Of a stretch of DNA of 64,000 bases, positions 10,626 to 21,124 are shown one piece after another. The notes under the pieces are model-generated. The model made no database searches. It was given only the letters and a program-made list of their open reading frames with translations, and had not been told where the DNA came from. Positions within the stretch are counted from its first letter, which is position 1. Every line of letters begins with the position of its first letter. The translations under genes were made by a program, and so were the position numbers. This DNA comes from Monodelphis domestica. Its lineage: Eukaryota; Chordata; Mammalia; Didelphimorphia; Didelphidae. The stretch spans positions 130,668,487 to 130,732,486 of the forward strand of contig NC_077231.1 in the NCBI RefSeq assembly GCF_027887165.1, in the 5' to 3' direction.

Positions 10626-10784
10626 ATGAGAAGCCTTACCTAGAGAGATCTTGGGTGAGTGATAAAACCAACTGACTGATTTATCTCTTAGGACTGAGGT
10701 GTAGGCCTTATTGGCTTGAGGCCCTTTACTCTTATTCCCTTCTTACTTTCTCTCTTTTTCTATTGATTAATCAGTGTATTATAA

Positions 10785-10790
10785 ATTAAA
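10785..10790 (+). promoter_or_regulatory. ATTAAA polyadenylation signal in the long LTR
   Basis: Lies just upstream of the conserved 'ctataaaacccagttgg' block. The sister LTR keeps 'aattaaattctccataaaac' on its own strand, so the hexamer is conserved between two independent insertions. Confidence 0.5.
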
Positions 10791-11016
10791 TTTCTCTATA
10801 AAACCCAGTTGGCTTGGGCATATTCATAAATTGGGAATATATTCCCTGGCGACCATCTTATATTTATATAAAACCAAGACACAGTAGAAAACATATTTCA
10901 GTGGTCATAATTGTTATATATTTCCCTTGCTCCCAAACATTTTAATTATCACAGTTTATGGCTCCCACTCTCTTATCTACAACTATTTAACACTCAAAAC
11001 TATTTTAAATCTAACA

Positions 11017-12231
11017 CCACAAAGAGTGCAGCTATAAATATTCTTGTACATGTCTTTTTCCTTAATATCTCTTTGGGGTACAAATCCAGCAGTACTATGA
11101 ATGGATCAAAGGGCAGACAGTCTTTTAGCGCCTTTGGGCATAGTTCCAAATTGTCCTCCAGAATGGTTGGATCAATTTACAACTCCACCAGCAATTAATT
11201 AATGTCCCTACTTTGCCACATCCCCTCCAGCATTCATTACTTTCCTTTGCTGTCATTTTAGCCAATCTGCTAGGTGTGAGGTGATACCTCAGAGTTGTTT
11301 TGATTAGCATTTCTCTGATTATAAGAGATTTAGAACACTTTTTTCATGTGTTTATTAATACTTTTGATTTCTTTAACTGAAAATTGCCTATTCATTTCAC
11401 TTGCCCATTTATCAATTGGAGAATGGCTTGATTTTTGGTAAAATTGGTTTAGCTCTTTATAAATTTGAGTAATTTGAGTAATTTGAGACCTTTGTCAGAA
11501 GTTTTTGTAATGAAGATTGTTTCCCAATTTATTGCTTCCCTTCTATTTTGGATGCATTAGTTTTGTTTGTACAAAAACTTTTTAATTTGATGTAATCAAA
11601 ATGATTGATTTTACATTTTGTGATTTTTTTCTAGCTCTTGCTTGGTTTTAAAGTCTTTCCCAAAGATCTGACCAGTATACTATTCTCTGTTTGCCTAATT
11701 TGCTTATATTTAGGTCATTCACCCATTCTGAGTTTATCTTGGTGTAGGGTGGGAGATGCTGATCCAAACCTAATCTCTCCCATACTGTCTTCCAATTTTC
11801 CCATCCGTTTTTATCAAATAGTGGGTTTTGGTCCCCAAAACTGGGATCTTTGGGCTTATCATAGACTGTTTTGCTGAGTTCATTTACCCCAAGTCTATTC
11901 TACTGATCCTTCTTTCTGTCTCTTAGCCAGTACCAAATTGTTTTGATGACCACTGCTTTATAGTATAGTTTGAGATCTGGGACTGCAAGTCCTCCTTCCT
12001 TCGCATTTTTTTTATGATTTCCTTGGATATCCTCCATCTTTTGTTCTTCCAAATGAACTTTGTTATTTTTTTCTAATTCAGTAAAGTTTTTGGTAGTTCA
12101 ATGGGTATGGCACTAATTTGGGTAGGATTGTCATTTTTATTATGTTAGCTCATCCCACCCATGAGCAATCAATGTTTTTTCCAATTATTTAGATCTAGTT
12201 TTAATTGTGTGGAGAGTGTTTTGTAGTTGTG
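11017..12231 (-). mobile_element. L1 LINE, ORF2 3' half, right part
   Basis: Resumes the L1 broken at 9911, starting at the second CCAC and continuing 'aaagagtgcagctata'. Minus frame 11125-11310 holds [18 protein letters not shown] and [12 protein letters not shown] of the ORF2 C-terminal region. Further right are the fingers of decayed ORF2 text up to the target-site duplication at 12232-12246. The element is 5' truncated and carries frameshifts. Confidence 0.93.
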
Positions 12232-12304
12232 AGAAGTCAAGGTTTTAAGGATTTGAGAAAAGAGTATTTAGGAAGTGGAGGAATTGGGTGAAGATTCTAC
12301 TTTT

Positions 12305-12427
12305 GTTTTTACTTATTTATTTAAAAATGTGGAATGCTTCACAAATTTGTGTGTTTTTGTGCAGGGGTCATGCTCATTTTCTCTGTATCATTCCAGTTTT
12401 AGTGTATGTGCTGCTGAAGTGATCCCA
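12305..12427 (-). pseudogene. RNU6: U6 snRNA retropseudogene
   Basis: The minus strand reads a U6 snRNA across 12323-12426: the 5' stem-loop region ('cagcacatacactaaaac'), the ACAGAGA box ('gatacagagaaaat'), and the 3' part ('acaaatttgtgaagcattcc'). It is diverged by many transitions and a ~3-base loss near 12354. A 14-bp duplication brackets it, 'aagattctactttt' (12291-12304) against 'aagattccactttt' (12428-12441), one mismatch, so it arrived by L1-mediated retrotransposition. No proximal promoter elements (PSE/TATA) are evident upstream, so a functional U6 gene is unlikely. Confidence 0.92.
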
Positions 12428-12441
12428 AAGATTCCACTTTT

Positions 12442-13423
12442 ACCAAGTTTGGCATTGAATGCGGGAGGCAGTGGTAGAGGTGAAAAATGGTAGTTTGAGG
12501 GATTAAGAGAGTTGAAGGAAGATTTTTAAAGATACAGAACATCTTAATACCTGCTCATGCTTCTAAGTGATAAGGGAATGAGTCTAGAGAAAGAGACTGA
12601 ATGTATGAAAGAGAAGGAATTCTGATTAGTCAATGTCTTAGGGTGTGAGGTGAGAAGGAATGAAATCAAGGTAACAAACATAGTAATTAGCTTTGGAAAT
12701 GCGGAGTATCTCTTCCTGTGAACTTAGTTGCAAATGGAAAAGGAGAGTAGATTCAAAAAAGCTTTAAGATAAGAAGGAGTAGAAATTGAGGGAGCCCATG
12801 TAAAGTGGCTTGGACTTCCTTAGGAATTTATTTCCCAAGATCAGTTCATCTTCTGAAATTGAAGGAGGTGGAGATCAAATTAAGGACCTTATGGAGAGTG
12901 GAAAAGTTTTGGAATGTGTATGACAAGGATTGAAAAAGATAAATTGTAAATATTGCTGCTCAGGTTTAAGGACTCTGTTTAGGTTACATGCTATGAATAC
13001 ATAATTTATGATCATCATTTCATTTTTCTCGTATCATTATTTTTGTTGCTTTTCTCTTGTACCTCTCTTCTCACTAGCAAGCTGGTGATAAGGAACTGAA
13101 TTTTTTGGCCACATAAACTCTTGAAGCCTATCTACTAAATTGTAGATGTGTTGCAATTCACATCAATGGAGGTCTCCTTCAGCCTTATCTTTCTCAGCTA
13201 GATATTAGTCTATACTGGAGGATCATGGGATTTAGAAAGAGATGAGAACATATTCAACCTTTTCATTTTACAAATGATCAAACTAAGGCTCAGGGAGGTT
13301 TTTTTCTTTAACCTCACAATCGAAATCACAATCTTTAAATTACTGAAGAATTCCTTTTCTAATAGTGATATGTAGAACCAAGTCAATCAGGAAAACATTT
13401 AAATATATTCTGTGCTATTAAGC

Positions 13424-13426
<3 letters not shown>
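12442..13426. other. Unassigned purine-rich sequence
   Basis: About 985 bases. The first ~500 are AG-rich and could be a decayed LINE, but I cannot place them. No gene supported. Confidence 0.4.

Positions 13427-13477
<51 letters not shown>
13427..13477. repeat. (AC)n microsatellite
   Basis: Pure AC dinucleotide run of about 50 bases. Confidence 0.97.
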
Positions 13478-13478
<1 letters not shown>

Positions 13479-14224
13479 CATCATCTAATGGATTCTCAAG
13501 GTGACAGTCAATGGGATTATCATCTCCTTATACCTGGAAGTTATACCTCAGTTTAGCTCAAGAATACATCAATTTTTTTTTGCCTACCATATCACAATGT
13601 TGAACCATTTTGAGCTTTTAGGCCATTAAAACCCATAGTTTTTTCATAGGTGGCCTAACCATTCCTTCTTCATTTTGTATTTGCGAAGTTGATTTTTTTT
13701 AAAAACCAGAATGATAAGACTTTACATTTATTTTTATGGGATCCTGATTCTTCTTCTATGACATTGTCATTACTGAAAGCTTTTAAAAACATTTTTAAAA
13801 CTTAAAATGAAGTTGCATACTGTGATTTGGGAATGAAATATTTAGATTTGAATGGATTGCTTATATTGCATTTTACTCTCAAATTGATAATTAAATCTGG
13901 GAAGACAGATTTATTTTTTCTAGTAAAGACAAGCAAACCAAATGCATTTGGATCTACTTCTAAAAGGGTCTGGATTTTTTCTTTTTTGATGTAAATCTCA
14001 TGACTGTCAAAAATTCATATGGAAATGGAAATGAAGGGAAAAAAGATTATATTTGGTTTACTACAGGTCACATCATGTTCTTGTATACAGTAATGCCTAA
14101 TTTATCTGACCTCATTGTAGGAATGAAGTGAATTTTCCATAAATCTGAAGTTTTAAGCACTCTAAATATCAAACTTTTTTTTTGGTGGTGAAAATCACCG
14201 TAAAATACAATATATACTTCCCTT
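13478..14224. other. Unassigned AT-rich sequence
   Basis: About 750 bases; no frame, RNA or repeat that I can support. Confidence 0.45.
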
Positions 14225-14320
14225 TAGCAATGGCAAGTAGAAAAAGCACTAGATGTGGAATCAAGAATTCTAGGGTTGAATCCTCACTCTGACACATAGC
14301 TCTGGGATATATCTTACCTT
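14225..14320 (+). mobile_element. MIR fragment, tRNA-like head
   Basis: Plus-strand MIR 5' end: 'aaaaagcactagatgtggaa', 'gggttgaatcctcactctga', 'catagctctggg'. The B-box-like 'ggttgaatcc' is well kept. The 3' part is missing. Confidence 0.7.
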
Positions 14321-14894
14321 TCCACCTCTTTCATCCCCTCTGAAACTAAAGGAGAAGAGAACCTGTTACAGTCTTGAAGAATATCTATGGTTATCAAATA
14401 TGACCTGGATGAAGAACCAGAAAAGAAGAATGAGTAGTGATTTGAAAAACTGGAGGAGAATCAAGAGAGAAAGAGAGAAAATGTATTAGAAAATCCTAAA
14501 AAGGAAGGCAATTATTACAAACATAGAGTATTTTTTTGTACTTTAAAATATAGTGATTCCTTAGATGGACAATTGAGCTGTGGAGAATGGTTTGCCCCTA
14601 TGCTTAAAGACCCCAAATTGCAATATTTAAAATAATTATATCTACTTTTTATAGTTTTTCTGAATATTTGCCTCTTTTTTTGGCGCTCTTCTAGTTTACT
14701 GTGGTTTCAAAAACCAAAATAAGGAAACAGATTACAATTATTAAAGATTAGTTTATTAGGTTAAATTAAATGAAAAGTCTCTGAGTGGGGGAAATAAGGA
14801 CTCTTTTCTAAGTATAATATACAATCCCTGATAAATATATTTTATGAATCTTTTTGTTTTTTAGGGCCTTTTCTCCCTTGACCTTTTTAATTTT
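14321..14894. other. Unassigned sequence
   Basis: About 570 bases with no recognised element; the segment 14340-14520 is A/G-rich. Confidence 0.4.
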
Positions 14895-15080
14895 TAATCC
14901 TTACTTTCCATCTTGGAGTCAATACTGTGTTCTGGTCCCAAGGCAGAAGAGCAGTAAGGGCTAGGCAATTAGGGATTAAGTGAATTGTCCAGCATCATAC
15001 AACTAGGAAGTATCTGAGGCTAGATTTAAACCCAGGACTTCCCATCTCAGGGCCTGGTTCTCAATATATTGAGACCACCA
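14895..15080 (-). mobile_element. WSINE1-like SINE
   Basis: Minus-strand copy: 'tactttccatcttggagtca', 'aaggcagaagagcagtaagg', 'aggaagtatctgaggctaga', with a decayed tRNA-like end. Confidence 0.88.
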
Positions 15081-15330
15081 CAACTTTTGACTGTATTCTA
15101 AGTAGGATAAGTTTCTGGAATAATAAAGTATCACTACTGTAAATCACGGGTAATACATCTCTTTCACTAAAATATGGATATTATCTTTCCTTCTTTTTTG
15201 ACAATAGTATTTTGATGGTCTTCTAAAGTAGTCAGATATATAGTATATGAACTTAGGAACATAGTTCAGGTCATTATTTGACTTCTAATTAGTCAACACT
15301 CAGTCAATAAGCATTTATTATCTTTTTAAA
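15081..15330. other. Unassigned sequence
   Basis: Nothing recognised except an L2-3'-end-like 'gtcaataagcatttattat' near 15303-15322. Confidence 0.35.
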
Positions 15331-15334
15331 AATT

Positions 15335-15560
15335 AAAATGTATTTGTTGCTCTAAAATGCCCAGGTAACTCTTTTCCTTCTTCCCCTTTTGCAATAGAGA
15401 AGATATATTTTGACATATGTCTTGATTGTTTCTATTTATCATTACTTTCTCTGGAGGTGGCTATACACAAACCATTCTTCAAATAATATTTCTGGTGTTA
15501 CATGTAACGTTCTTTTGGCTCTGCTTGCTTTATTCTTCTTAATTTCATGTTCTTACCATG
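15335..15560 (-). mobile_element. Probable old L1 3'UTR fragment
   Basis: Landmarks 'actttctctggaggtggcta' and 'tctttttggctctgctt'-like text resemble the 3'UTR/ORF2-end junction of the older L1 families here. It is strongly diverged, so the call is tentative. Confidence 0.45.
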
Positions 15561-15570
15561 TTTTTTTTTT

Positions 15571-15750
15571 TTAATTCTTATCTTCTGTTTTAGAACTGAT
15601 ATCAATTCTAAGATAGAAGAGTGGTAGGGGCTAAGCAACTGGGGTTAATTGTCTTGCCCAGAGTCACAGAGCTAGGAAGTGTCGGGTTTGGATTTGAACC
15701 CAGGACCTCTAGACCTGGCTCTTTATCCACTGAGCCACCCAGATGCCTCC
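15571..15750 (-). mobile_element. WSINE1-like SINE
   Basis: Minus-strand copy preceded by a T12 tract (the reversed A-tail). It has the complete tRNA-like end 'atccactgagccacccagat' and the B-box-like 'gatttgaaccc'. Confidence 0.92.
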
Positions 15751-15984
15751 ATGACTTAATAAAAAAATTAACCTGTTTGTTATTTCTTATAGTGCAGTAT
15801 ATATTTTAGAACATGTGGGTTCTTTCCTTTTTTCTCTGATCACTTTAGGAAATAAACCCAAATAGTGGGTTTATGGCATATTTAAACCTTAAGAATGATA
15901 ATATTAATTGTGTAGTTTGGATGGGCATCTATAGATAGAAGTTTTGAGGTCTAGTAGAATATAAGGGAATAAGTAAAAAAAAAA

Positions 15985-16140
15985 ACCCAACAAGCATTTA
16001 TTATTTACTTTGTGCCAGTTACTGCACTAGGAGCTGGGGATACAAAAATCAAAGTGAAAGTCAATGCCCTCAAGGAGCTTATATTCTGTTAGGGGATCCA
16101 CCATGTCCATATGATGATATAGAAAATATAAATCTAACAG
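15985..16140 (-). mobile_element. L2 3' end, reversed
   Basis: Reverse L2 terminus: 'caagcatttattatttactt', 'gagctggggatacaaaaat', 'ccctcaaggagcttatattc'. Truncated on the right. Confidence 0.82.
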
Positions 16141-16294
16141 TAAGACCTGGTACCGGGCTCAGAGAGATTTGGGCCACTGTATTCTCTCCTTCTCAATGGA
16201 GGAGTCCTTCTCAGCTCTGGACTTTTTAATGGGGACTGGATTCAAAGATATGGAAGTCTTACTTTCTATTTTTCAAAACAGCCAGCATTTTTTT

Positions 16295-16535
16295 AAACAT
16301 TTTTAAAAAATTATGTTTTTTCTTTGCCAGCTAAAATCCTCCTCATTCCCTCTCCCGCAATCATCCTTTCTCCTAGTTGAGAACAAAAGGAAAACCAAAG
16401 CTGTTAACAAATATATATGTATATCTGTATACACACATATGTATAGTCAAGCAAAGCAAATGTCCACACTGGCCATGGCTAGGAAAAAAAATTGGATCAA
16501 ATATACTTGTAAAGGAGTTGACTTCAGTGAGCAAA
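16295..16535 (-). mobile_element. Old L1 3'UTR fragment
   Basis: Matches the older L1 3'UTR type: 'gagaacaaaaggaaaaccaa', a 'tatatgtatatctgtata' tract, 'agtcaagcaaagcaaatgtc' and 'cacactggccatggct'. The same text reappears at 20795-21120 and 23735-23845. Confidence 0.65.
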
Positions 16536-16559
16536 AGGGTTATGTACTCAATCTCCTAC

Positions 16560-16690
16560 TCCCTCCACCCTCCTCAGCTCCTTTTTGTGTGTTGTCTTCT
16601 CTTATTACAGTGTAAGCTACTTGATGGCAGGAATTGCCTTTATTTATATTTTTGCTTCATAAGCCTCTTAAAGGCAAGTCAATCTATTGC
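16560..16690 (+). mobile_element. L2 3' end fragment
   Basis: 'ttacagtgtaagctacttga' and 'tggcaggaattgccttta' are the typical plus-strand L2 3' end; the terminal repeats are lost. Confidence 0.65.
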
Positions 16691-17041
16691 ACCGTAGTAT
16701 TCCCCTCACATACATGCACAAAGCAAATCTCTAGCAGTACTTCCTTCCTTTGTGGGTTTGGATTTGGATTTTTCCTTCTCCTTGTGGTGATGTATTGCAT
16801 GATAAATGGAACTTTCCCATGAGTACTAATTCTCATTTATTCCACACTCTTTTGTAAAGACATCAAGCCACTTTAGAAAATGTTCCTAATATTGATGAAT
16901 GGGAGTTCATATTCTCAAAATAGAAAAAACAAGGATGGGGGTGGAAAGATAATTTTCATGACAAATGAACAGAGAAGCCAAGAAAGTTTTTACATTTAGT
17001 AAATTTGAATCCCATGCTCTGGAAATTAGCTCCTCGTGCCT
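16691..17041. other. Unassigned sequence
   Basis: About 350 bases; nothing recognised. Confidence 0.4.
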
Positions 17042-17058
17042 TCAAACTATATTCTTTT

Positions 17059-17260
17059 TTCTTTTAAAACCCTTACCTTTCATCTTAAAATCAATACTTT
17101 GTACTGGTTCCAAGTCAAAAGAGTGGTAAGGGTCAGGCATTAGGGGTTTAGCAACTTGCCCAGTGTCACTTAGCTAGGAAATGTCTGAGACCAGATCTGA
17201 ACTCTGGAAGTCTTGTCCTGAGGCCTGGATCTCAATCCACTGAGCCACCTCATTGCCCCC
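17059..17260 (-). mobile_element. WSINE1-like SINE with 17-bp target-site duplication
   Basis: Full-length minus-strand copy with complete tRNA-like end ('caatccactgagccacctca'). It is bracketed by the perfect duplication 'tcaaactatattctttt' at 17042-17058 and 17261-17277, proving insertion by L1-type target priming. Confidence 0.96.
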
Positions 17261-17277
17261 TCAAACTATATTCTTTT

Positions 17278-17784
17278 ACTATTATCTATTTTGAAGTAAA
17301 ATAAAATTTGAGTTCAGAAAAAAAACTTCAATGCTGATGTCATTTTGTGACTTGCTTCTCCCCCTCTTGGAACTTAATTTATTTCATTTAATTTGTGGTT
17401 TAAATTGGGTTGAAAATTCATTTTCTTGAGATAATGTAAGATTTTATTTCAGTTTTCATTGGTTCTCTTCAACTTTTCTCCAGGGTAAAGATTTGTAATG
17501 CTGAGTTTGTTCCAAAAGACAATAATTTTTCAGATAGCCTAGCATAGGATTGATGATTTTAAAATATCAATTATAATTATAGTTTTCATGACTACAATAA
17601 TTAAAATACTTTTTAGAATTTTCATAATTAAACTTATTTAGATTTGGTCCTTATAGTTGAGAAATATAAGAAAATGTCATTATCAGTGAAAGGTAAATAA
17701 ATATATTTTATTTTTCTCTCCCTTCAGATCCATCTGAGTAAATAGAGGGCAAATATTTTTTGAATAAAAGTGTTAACAGCTTAC
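17278..17784. other. Unassigned AT-rich sequence
   Basis: About 500 bases; no supported feature. Confidence 0.4.
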
Positions 17785-17892
17785 ATTTATATTACATTTT
17801 CTTGTTTTCAAGGCATTTCTCTCAGAATACTCCTGAGATGATGAAAGTATTAGTTACCATTTTACAGAGATTTCAAAGAGGTTAGTTGGCAT
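17785..17892 (-). mobile_element. MIR SINE, left part (split by another SINE)
   Basis: Reverse MIR ('gcttacatttatattaca', 'taccattttacagagattt'). It resumes at about 18130-18232 with 'ttacatggctagcaagtatt' and 'actccaaatctgg'. Confidence 0.72.
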
Positions 17893-18115
17893 GCCCTTGG
17901 TGGCCTAGAGGCATAATGGATGGAAAACTGATCTTGAGTCCCGGAGGTCCTGGGTTCAAGTTTCCCTTCTGACAATACTGGTTGTGTGACCTGTGCAAGT
18001 CACTTGTTTTCAATATTTTAGGCAGCTCTCTAAGTGTGTAAGTTTCAGAGAAAGCGCCAACTTGTGCTTGTAGAAAGAATTTCTTCACCTGGGGGTTCCC
18101 AATGTCACTGAAATC
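17893..18115 (+). mobile_element. Third tRNA-derived SINE type
   Basis: Plus-strand SINE with a tRNA-like head ('aggtcctgggttcaagtttc', B-box-like), the common 'gtgtgacctgtgcaagtcac' core, and a distinct 3' half: 'ggcagctctctaagtgtgta', 'gcgccaacttgtgcttgtag', 'ttcttcacctgggggttccc'. This 3' half differs from both the WSINE1-like and the Mar1-like copies. I have seen this type in marsupials but cannot name it safely. It sits inside a MIR. Confidence 0.75.
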
Positions 18116-18232
18116 ATGGGACCAGTCTCCATCTCTGTGATTACATGGCTAGCAAGTATTGGATCTGTGACTCAAAGATAGGGCACTCGACTCCAAATCT
18201 GGGGTTTTCCCCATTATATGGTACTGTGTTAT
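18116..18232 (-). mobile_element. MIR SINE, right part
   Basis: tRNA-like end of the MIR whose other half lies at 17785-17892. Confidence 0.6.
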
Positions 18233-18439
18233 ACACTCTTGATATTACACATTTAAAAGTATTTATCATATTCAGCTTCTCACAGTTCATGAAATGAAGG
18301 GCAAAAGTGTTGAAGATATCATTCTATAGAGTATCTTGACAAGTGATCTCTTATCATCATTCTAAATTTCTTAAATTTTTGAATTCATTTATTGAAAAAG
18401 GCATACATGTAACCTGAAGGAAGGAGCTAGGTAAGGGGT

Positions 18440-18800
18440 GGAAATCTGATCTATGAGAAGAATCTTGATGATCAGCAGATAAAATTGGATGGTTAATAAT
18501 TTCTTGACTTCAATGGATATTTAATTCTTCCATAGGTGGAGAAACTATCAAAGGGAAATCCTGTTCTAGATCTGATTCTTATCAATAGGGAGAAACTGTT
18601 TGTCTCAGTGGAACCTTGAAGGGAGGTGACTACTCCATCATAGAATCTGTGACAGAAAAATGGAGAAAGGAATAATCTTACATGTGTCCTAGATTTTTGG
18701 AGAGCAGATTTTGAAGCCCCTGAATGAAGGAATAGATAGGATCCCGTGTCCAGAATGTTATGGAGGCAGTCAGCTGTGGAGAGTTGGGTATCTCTCAAGA
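18440..18800 (+). mobile_element. CR1/L3 LINE fragment, endonuclease region
   Basis: A plus frame around 18550-18605 reads VLDLILINREKLFVSVE, which resembles the C-terminal part of the CR1/L3 apurinic-like endonuclease (LDL.L.NRE), and 'ctagatttttggagagcaga' continues the pattern. Stops occur downstream. It is an isolated 5' part of a LINE whose 3' end is not adjacent. Confidence 0.55.
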
Positions 18801-18924
18801 TTAAAATTCTGAAGGCAAAAAAGAAAAAAAAAACATTTTGATGAGGAGGCAGAAGGGGAGTTTGTTTAAAGGGACAGATAATGTCAAAGAGATTAAAAAC
18901 AAGTAAAAAGGACTTATTTGTCCA

Positions 18925-19545
18925 TAAAACATTTATTGGAGCTCTTTATATGATAGCACAGAATTGGAAATTGAAGGGTTGTTTGTTAACTAGAGGATGA
19001 ATCAACAAGTTGTGGTATGTGATTGTGATGGAATACTATTATACTATAAGAAATGACAAGTGGGATGATTTTGGAAAAATCTGGAATGACTTACATGAAC
19101 TGATGCAAAATGAAGTGAGCATTGTACACAGTGACTACAATATTTTTATACAAACAACTGTGAATGATCTAATTATTCTCAGTAATGCAATGATCCAAAA
19201 CAGTCCCAGGGACTTATAATGAAAAATGCCATCTTGCCTTCAGAAAAACAACTGTGAGGGTCTGAATGAAAACTGAAACATACCATATTTCATTTTTCTA
19301 CTTCTTTTAAAAATTTGAGATCTATTCCACAAAATGACTAATATGGGAAAATGTTTTACATGTTTGCACATACAAAATATATATCAGATTGCTTACTGTC
19401 TCAGGGAGAGGTAAAGGGTGTGAGGCAGTGATGGAGAGAGGGTGGGAAGGAGGGAGAAAATGTGGAACTCAAAATAATGAATGTTAAATTTATTTTTATA
19501 TGTAATTGGTGAAAAACAAAATGTTAATAAGAAATAAAAGAACAA
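18925..19545 (+). mobile_element. Old L1 3' end
   Basis: Plus-strand ORF2 tail and 3'UTR: 'ttggaaattgaagggttg', 'atggaatactattatact', 'tacatgaactgatgcaaaat', then the 3'UTR of the older type with 'ggagaaaatgtggaactcaa' and a terminal 'taagaaataaaag'. The ORF2 tail is broken by substitutions (e.g. 19010-19219 frame, VMEYYYTIRNDKW). Confidence 0.88.
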
Positions 19546-19783
19546 ATATACATGCACAGGGAACTTAATAACTAATATGGACTTTATAAAGACATGTACA
19601 AAGGTAAATAACAGAGTGTGAATCTCCAATGCTGGGGATGGAAAGTTTTTCGCTTGTTAGGAAAATTAATTTCTCTTGGATGCCCCCTACCCTGTATGGA
19701 CCCAGTCATTTTGTTCTTTACTCTTTCCAGCTGTGTAACTTTCTAGCCACTTAGGGGAAGATCTTCTTTAAATCTATAAGAGG

Positions 19784-19950
19784 GGCAACTAGGTGGCACA
19801 AGGGAGAGAATACCAAGACTGCAGACTAGAGGACCTGGGTTCAATTCTGGCCTCAGACACATTCTTGTTATCTGACCCTAGACAAGTAACTTATTCCCTT
19901 TTGTCTATCCCCTTGCCCTTCTATCTTAGAATTGTAACGAGGACAGAAAG
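19784..19950 (+). mobile_element. WSINE1-like SINE
   Basis: Plus-strand copy: 'ggggcaactaggtggcacaa', 'cctgggttcaattctggcct', 'cttgcccttctatcttagaa', 'gaggacagaaagtgagg'. Decayed in the middle. Confidence 0.85.
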
Positions 19951-19954
19951 TGAG

Positions 19955-20790
19955 GGTACAGGAAGAATAAAAGCATTTCTGAGATACCCAATGCAACTAC
20001 CTCTGAGAGAAATGACTCCAACATTGTGTTTATCAACTTTCTTTTCCCCATAGCCCCAGAGGACTTCATGAATGGGCGCTGTTGATTTTGATCTCTGCTT
20101 CTGAAGAGTTCAAAATTATATTTTAAAAATAAATTGTTTGGTTTATTTGAGCCTCAGATTGGGTTAAGGAAAATCTTGGCAATTTAGAAAAGAGAGAGAA
20201 CTTTCTTTATACAGTCTATGTAGCTGACCATGACTCCTCTTACTCAAATGAAATCTTGTGTTTGGATTAATCAATTTTATTTTCATATCTACTTATAGAT
20301 ACTAGGTGAGAGGCAAAATAAAAATATAAATTTTGAAAAAAAAGCTATTTTGGAAATATGTGTTGACTCTTCTTGGGGGTATAAGATAAGGAATAAGTAC
20401 AGGAGAAGGGGAGCCTCTCCATCCTTGTTCTTGGCAAACACAAGAGTCTCTTTTGCATCACTTCCAGGTATTTCCTAAAAAGTTTAGTTCCATCCTTAGC
20501 AGAGAAGTGGCACTCGTGGCTGCAGAAGGGGTTGTGGGTCCCCAAGAACTTTGTCTGATTCATTCTTTAGTGTGTGGCTAACCAGTAACAGAAGCCATTT
20601 GATATAGGGAGTGGGGAGGACAGAGGTAGATCATGGAGCACACAGCAATCTTTCTTGTCTCTACAACACATTGTAACTGAAATATCCTCAGGAATCTCCA
20701 ACAACTTGTGCCTGTGGGAGCACTCTCTCATTCTCTCCTCTCATTGTCATCTTCTCTGCGAGATCTTCAATTTCCCTGTTTTTAAAATTG
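19955..20790. other. Unassigned sequence
   Basis: About 830 bases. A 72-codon minus frame at 20345-20563 has no recognisable domain and no splice context. No repeat recognised. Confidence 0.45.
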
Positions 20791-20794
20791 AATT

Positions 20795-21120
20795 TGATTT
20801 GATTTTTTTACTTCCCCATCCTCACCCCCATTTGAGAAACAAAGAAAACAAAATCTGTTACTAACACGTATAGATAGGCAAAACAAATTTTTGCATTAGG
20901 TATGCTTTTCTCTGCTCCACCCAAAAAAGGTCCAATCTACATTGAGTTCTTCACCATCCTATCAAGAATTGGGTAGCATGTGTCAGCATTAGTCCTGAAG
21001 AATTGTGCTCATTATGCTGAACAGAGTTCCTAAGATTTCAAAGTTGTTTATCATGCTCTTTTCTTTCTGTTTACTTCTGAAGAAATTACATTTATTCTGT
21101 CATTTAATAATTGATCCCAT
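20795..21120 (-). mobile_element. Old L1 3'UTR fragment
   Basis: 'aaacaaagaaaacaaaatct', 'gataggcaaaacaaattttt', 'gggtagcatgtgtcagcatt' and 'agatttcaaagttgtttatc' follow the older L1 3'UTR order on the minus strand. Confidence 0.7.
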
Positions 21121-21124
21121 TCTG

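Larger units (their letters stand above)
9912..11016 (+). mobile_element. Long solo LTR (1105 bp) nested in L1
   Basis: TG...CA ends (TGTAAACC ... TCTAACA) with CCAC duplicated on both sides (9908-9911 and 11017-11020), inside an L1 whose sequence is otherwise continuous. It shares its start, its middle and its 3' part with the minus-strand LTR at 30021-30994: 'acttatgaatgtt'/'acttgtgaatgtt', 'cctacttaagact'/'cttacttaagact', 'aaaacccagttggcttgggc' and 'ccctggcgacca'. U3 carries an inverted CCAAT box (ATTGG near 10352). An ATTAAA signal is at 10785-10790. The middle is expanded by GGAG-rich sequence. There is no gag, pol or env: a solo LTR. Confidence 0.88.

Noticed and set aside
9912..11016. 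A full provirus
   Set aside because: No internal region, primer-binding site or viral frame between the 4-bp duplications; only one LTR is present.
12323..12426. A functional U6 snRNA gene
   Set aside because: Many substitutions, a 3-base loss and target-site duplications without upstream PSE/TATA indicate a retropseudogene.
17893..18000. tRNA gene in the SINE heads
   Set aside because: B-box-like words exist in every SINE here, but none folds as an intact tRNA with an anticodon stem; they are SINE heads.
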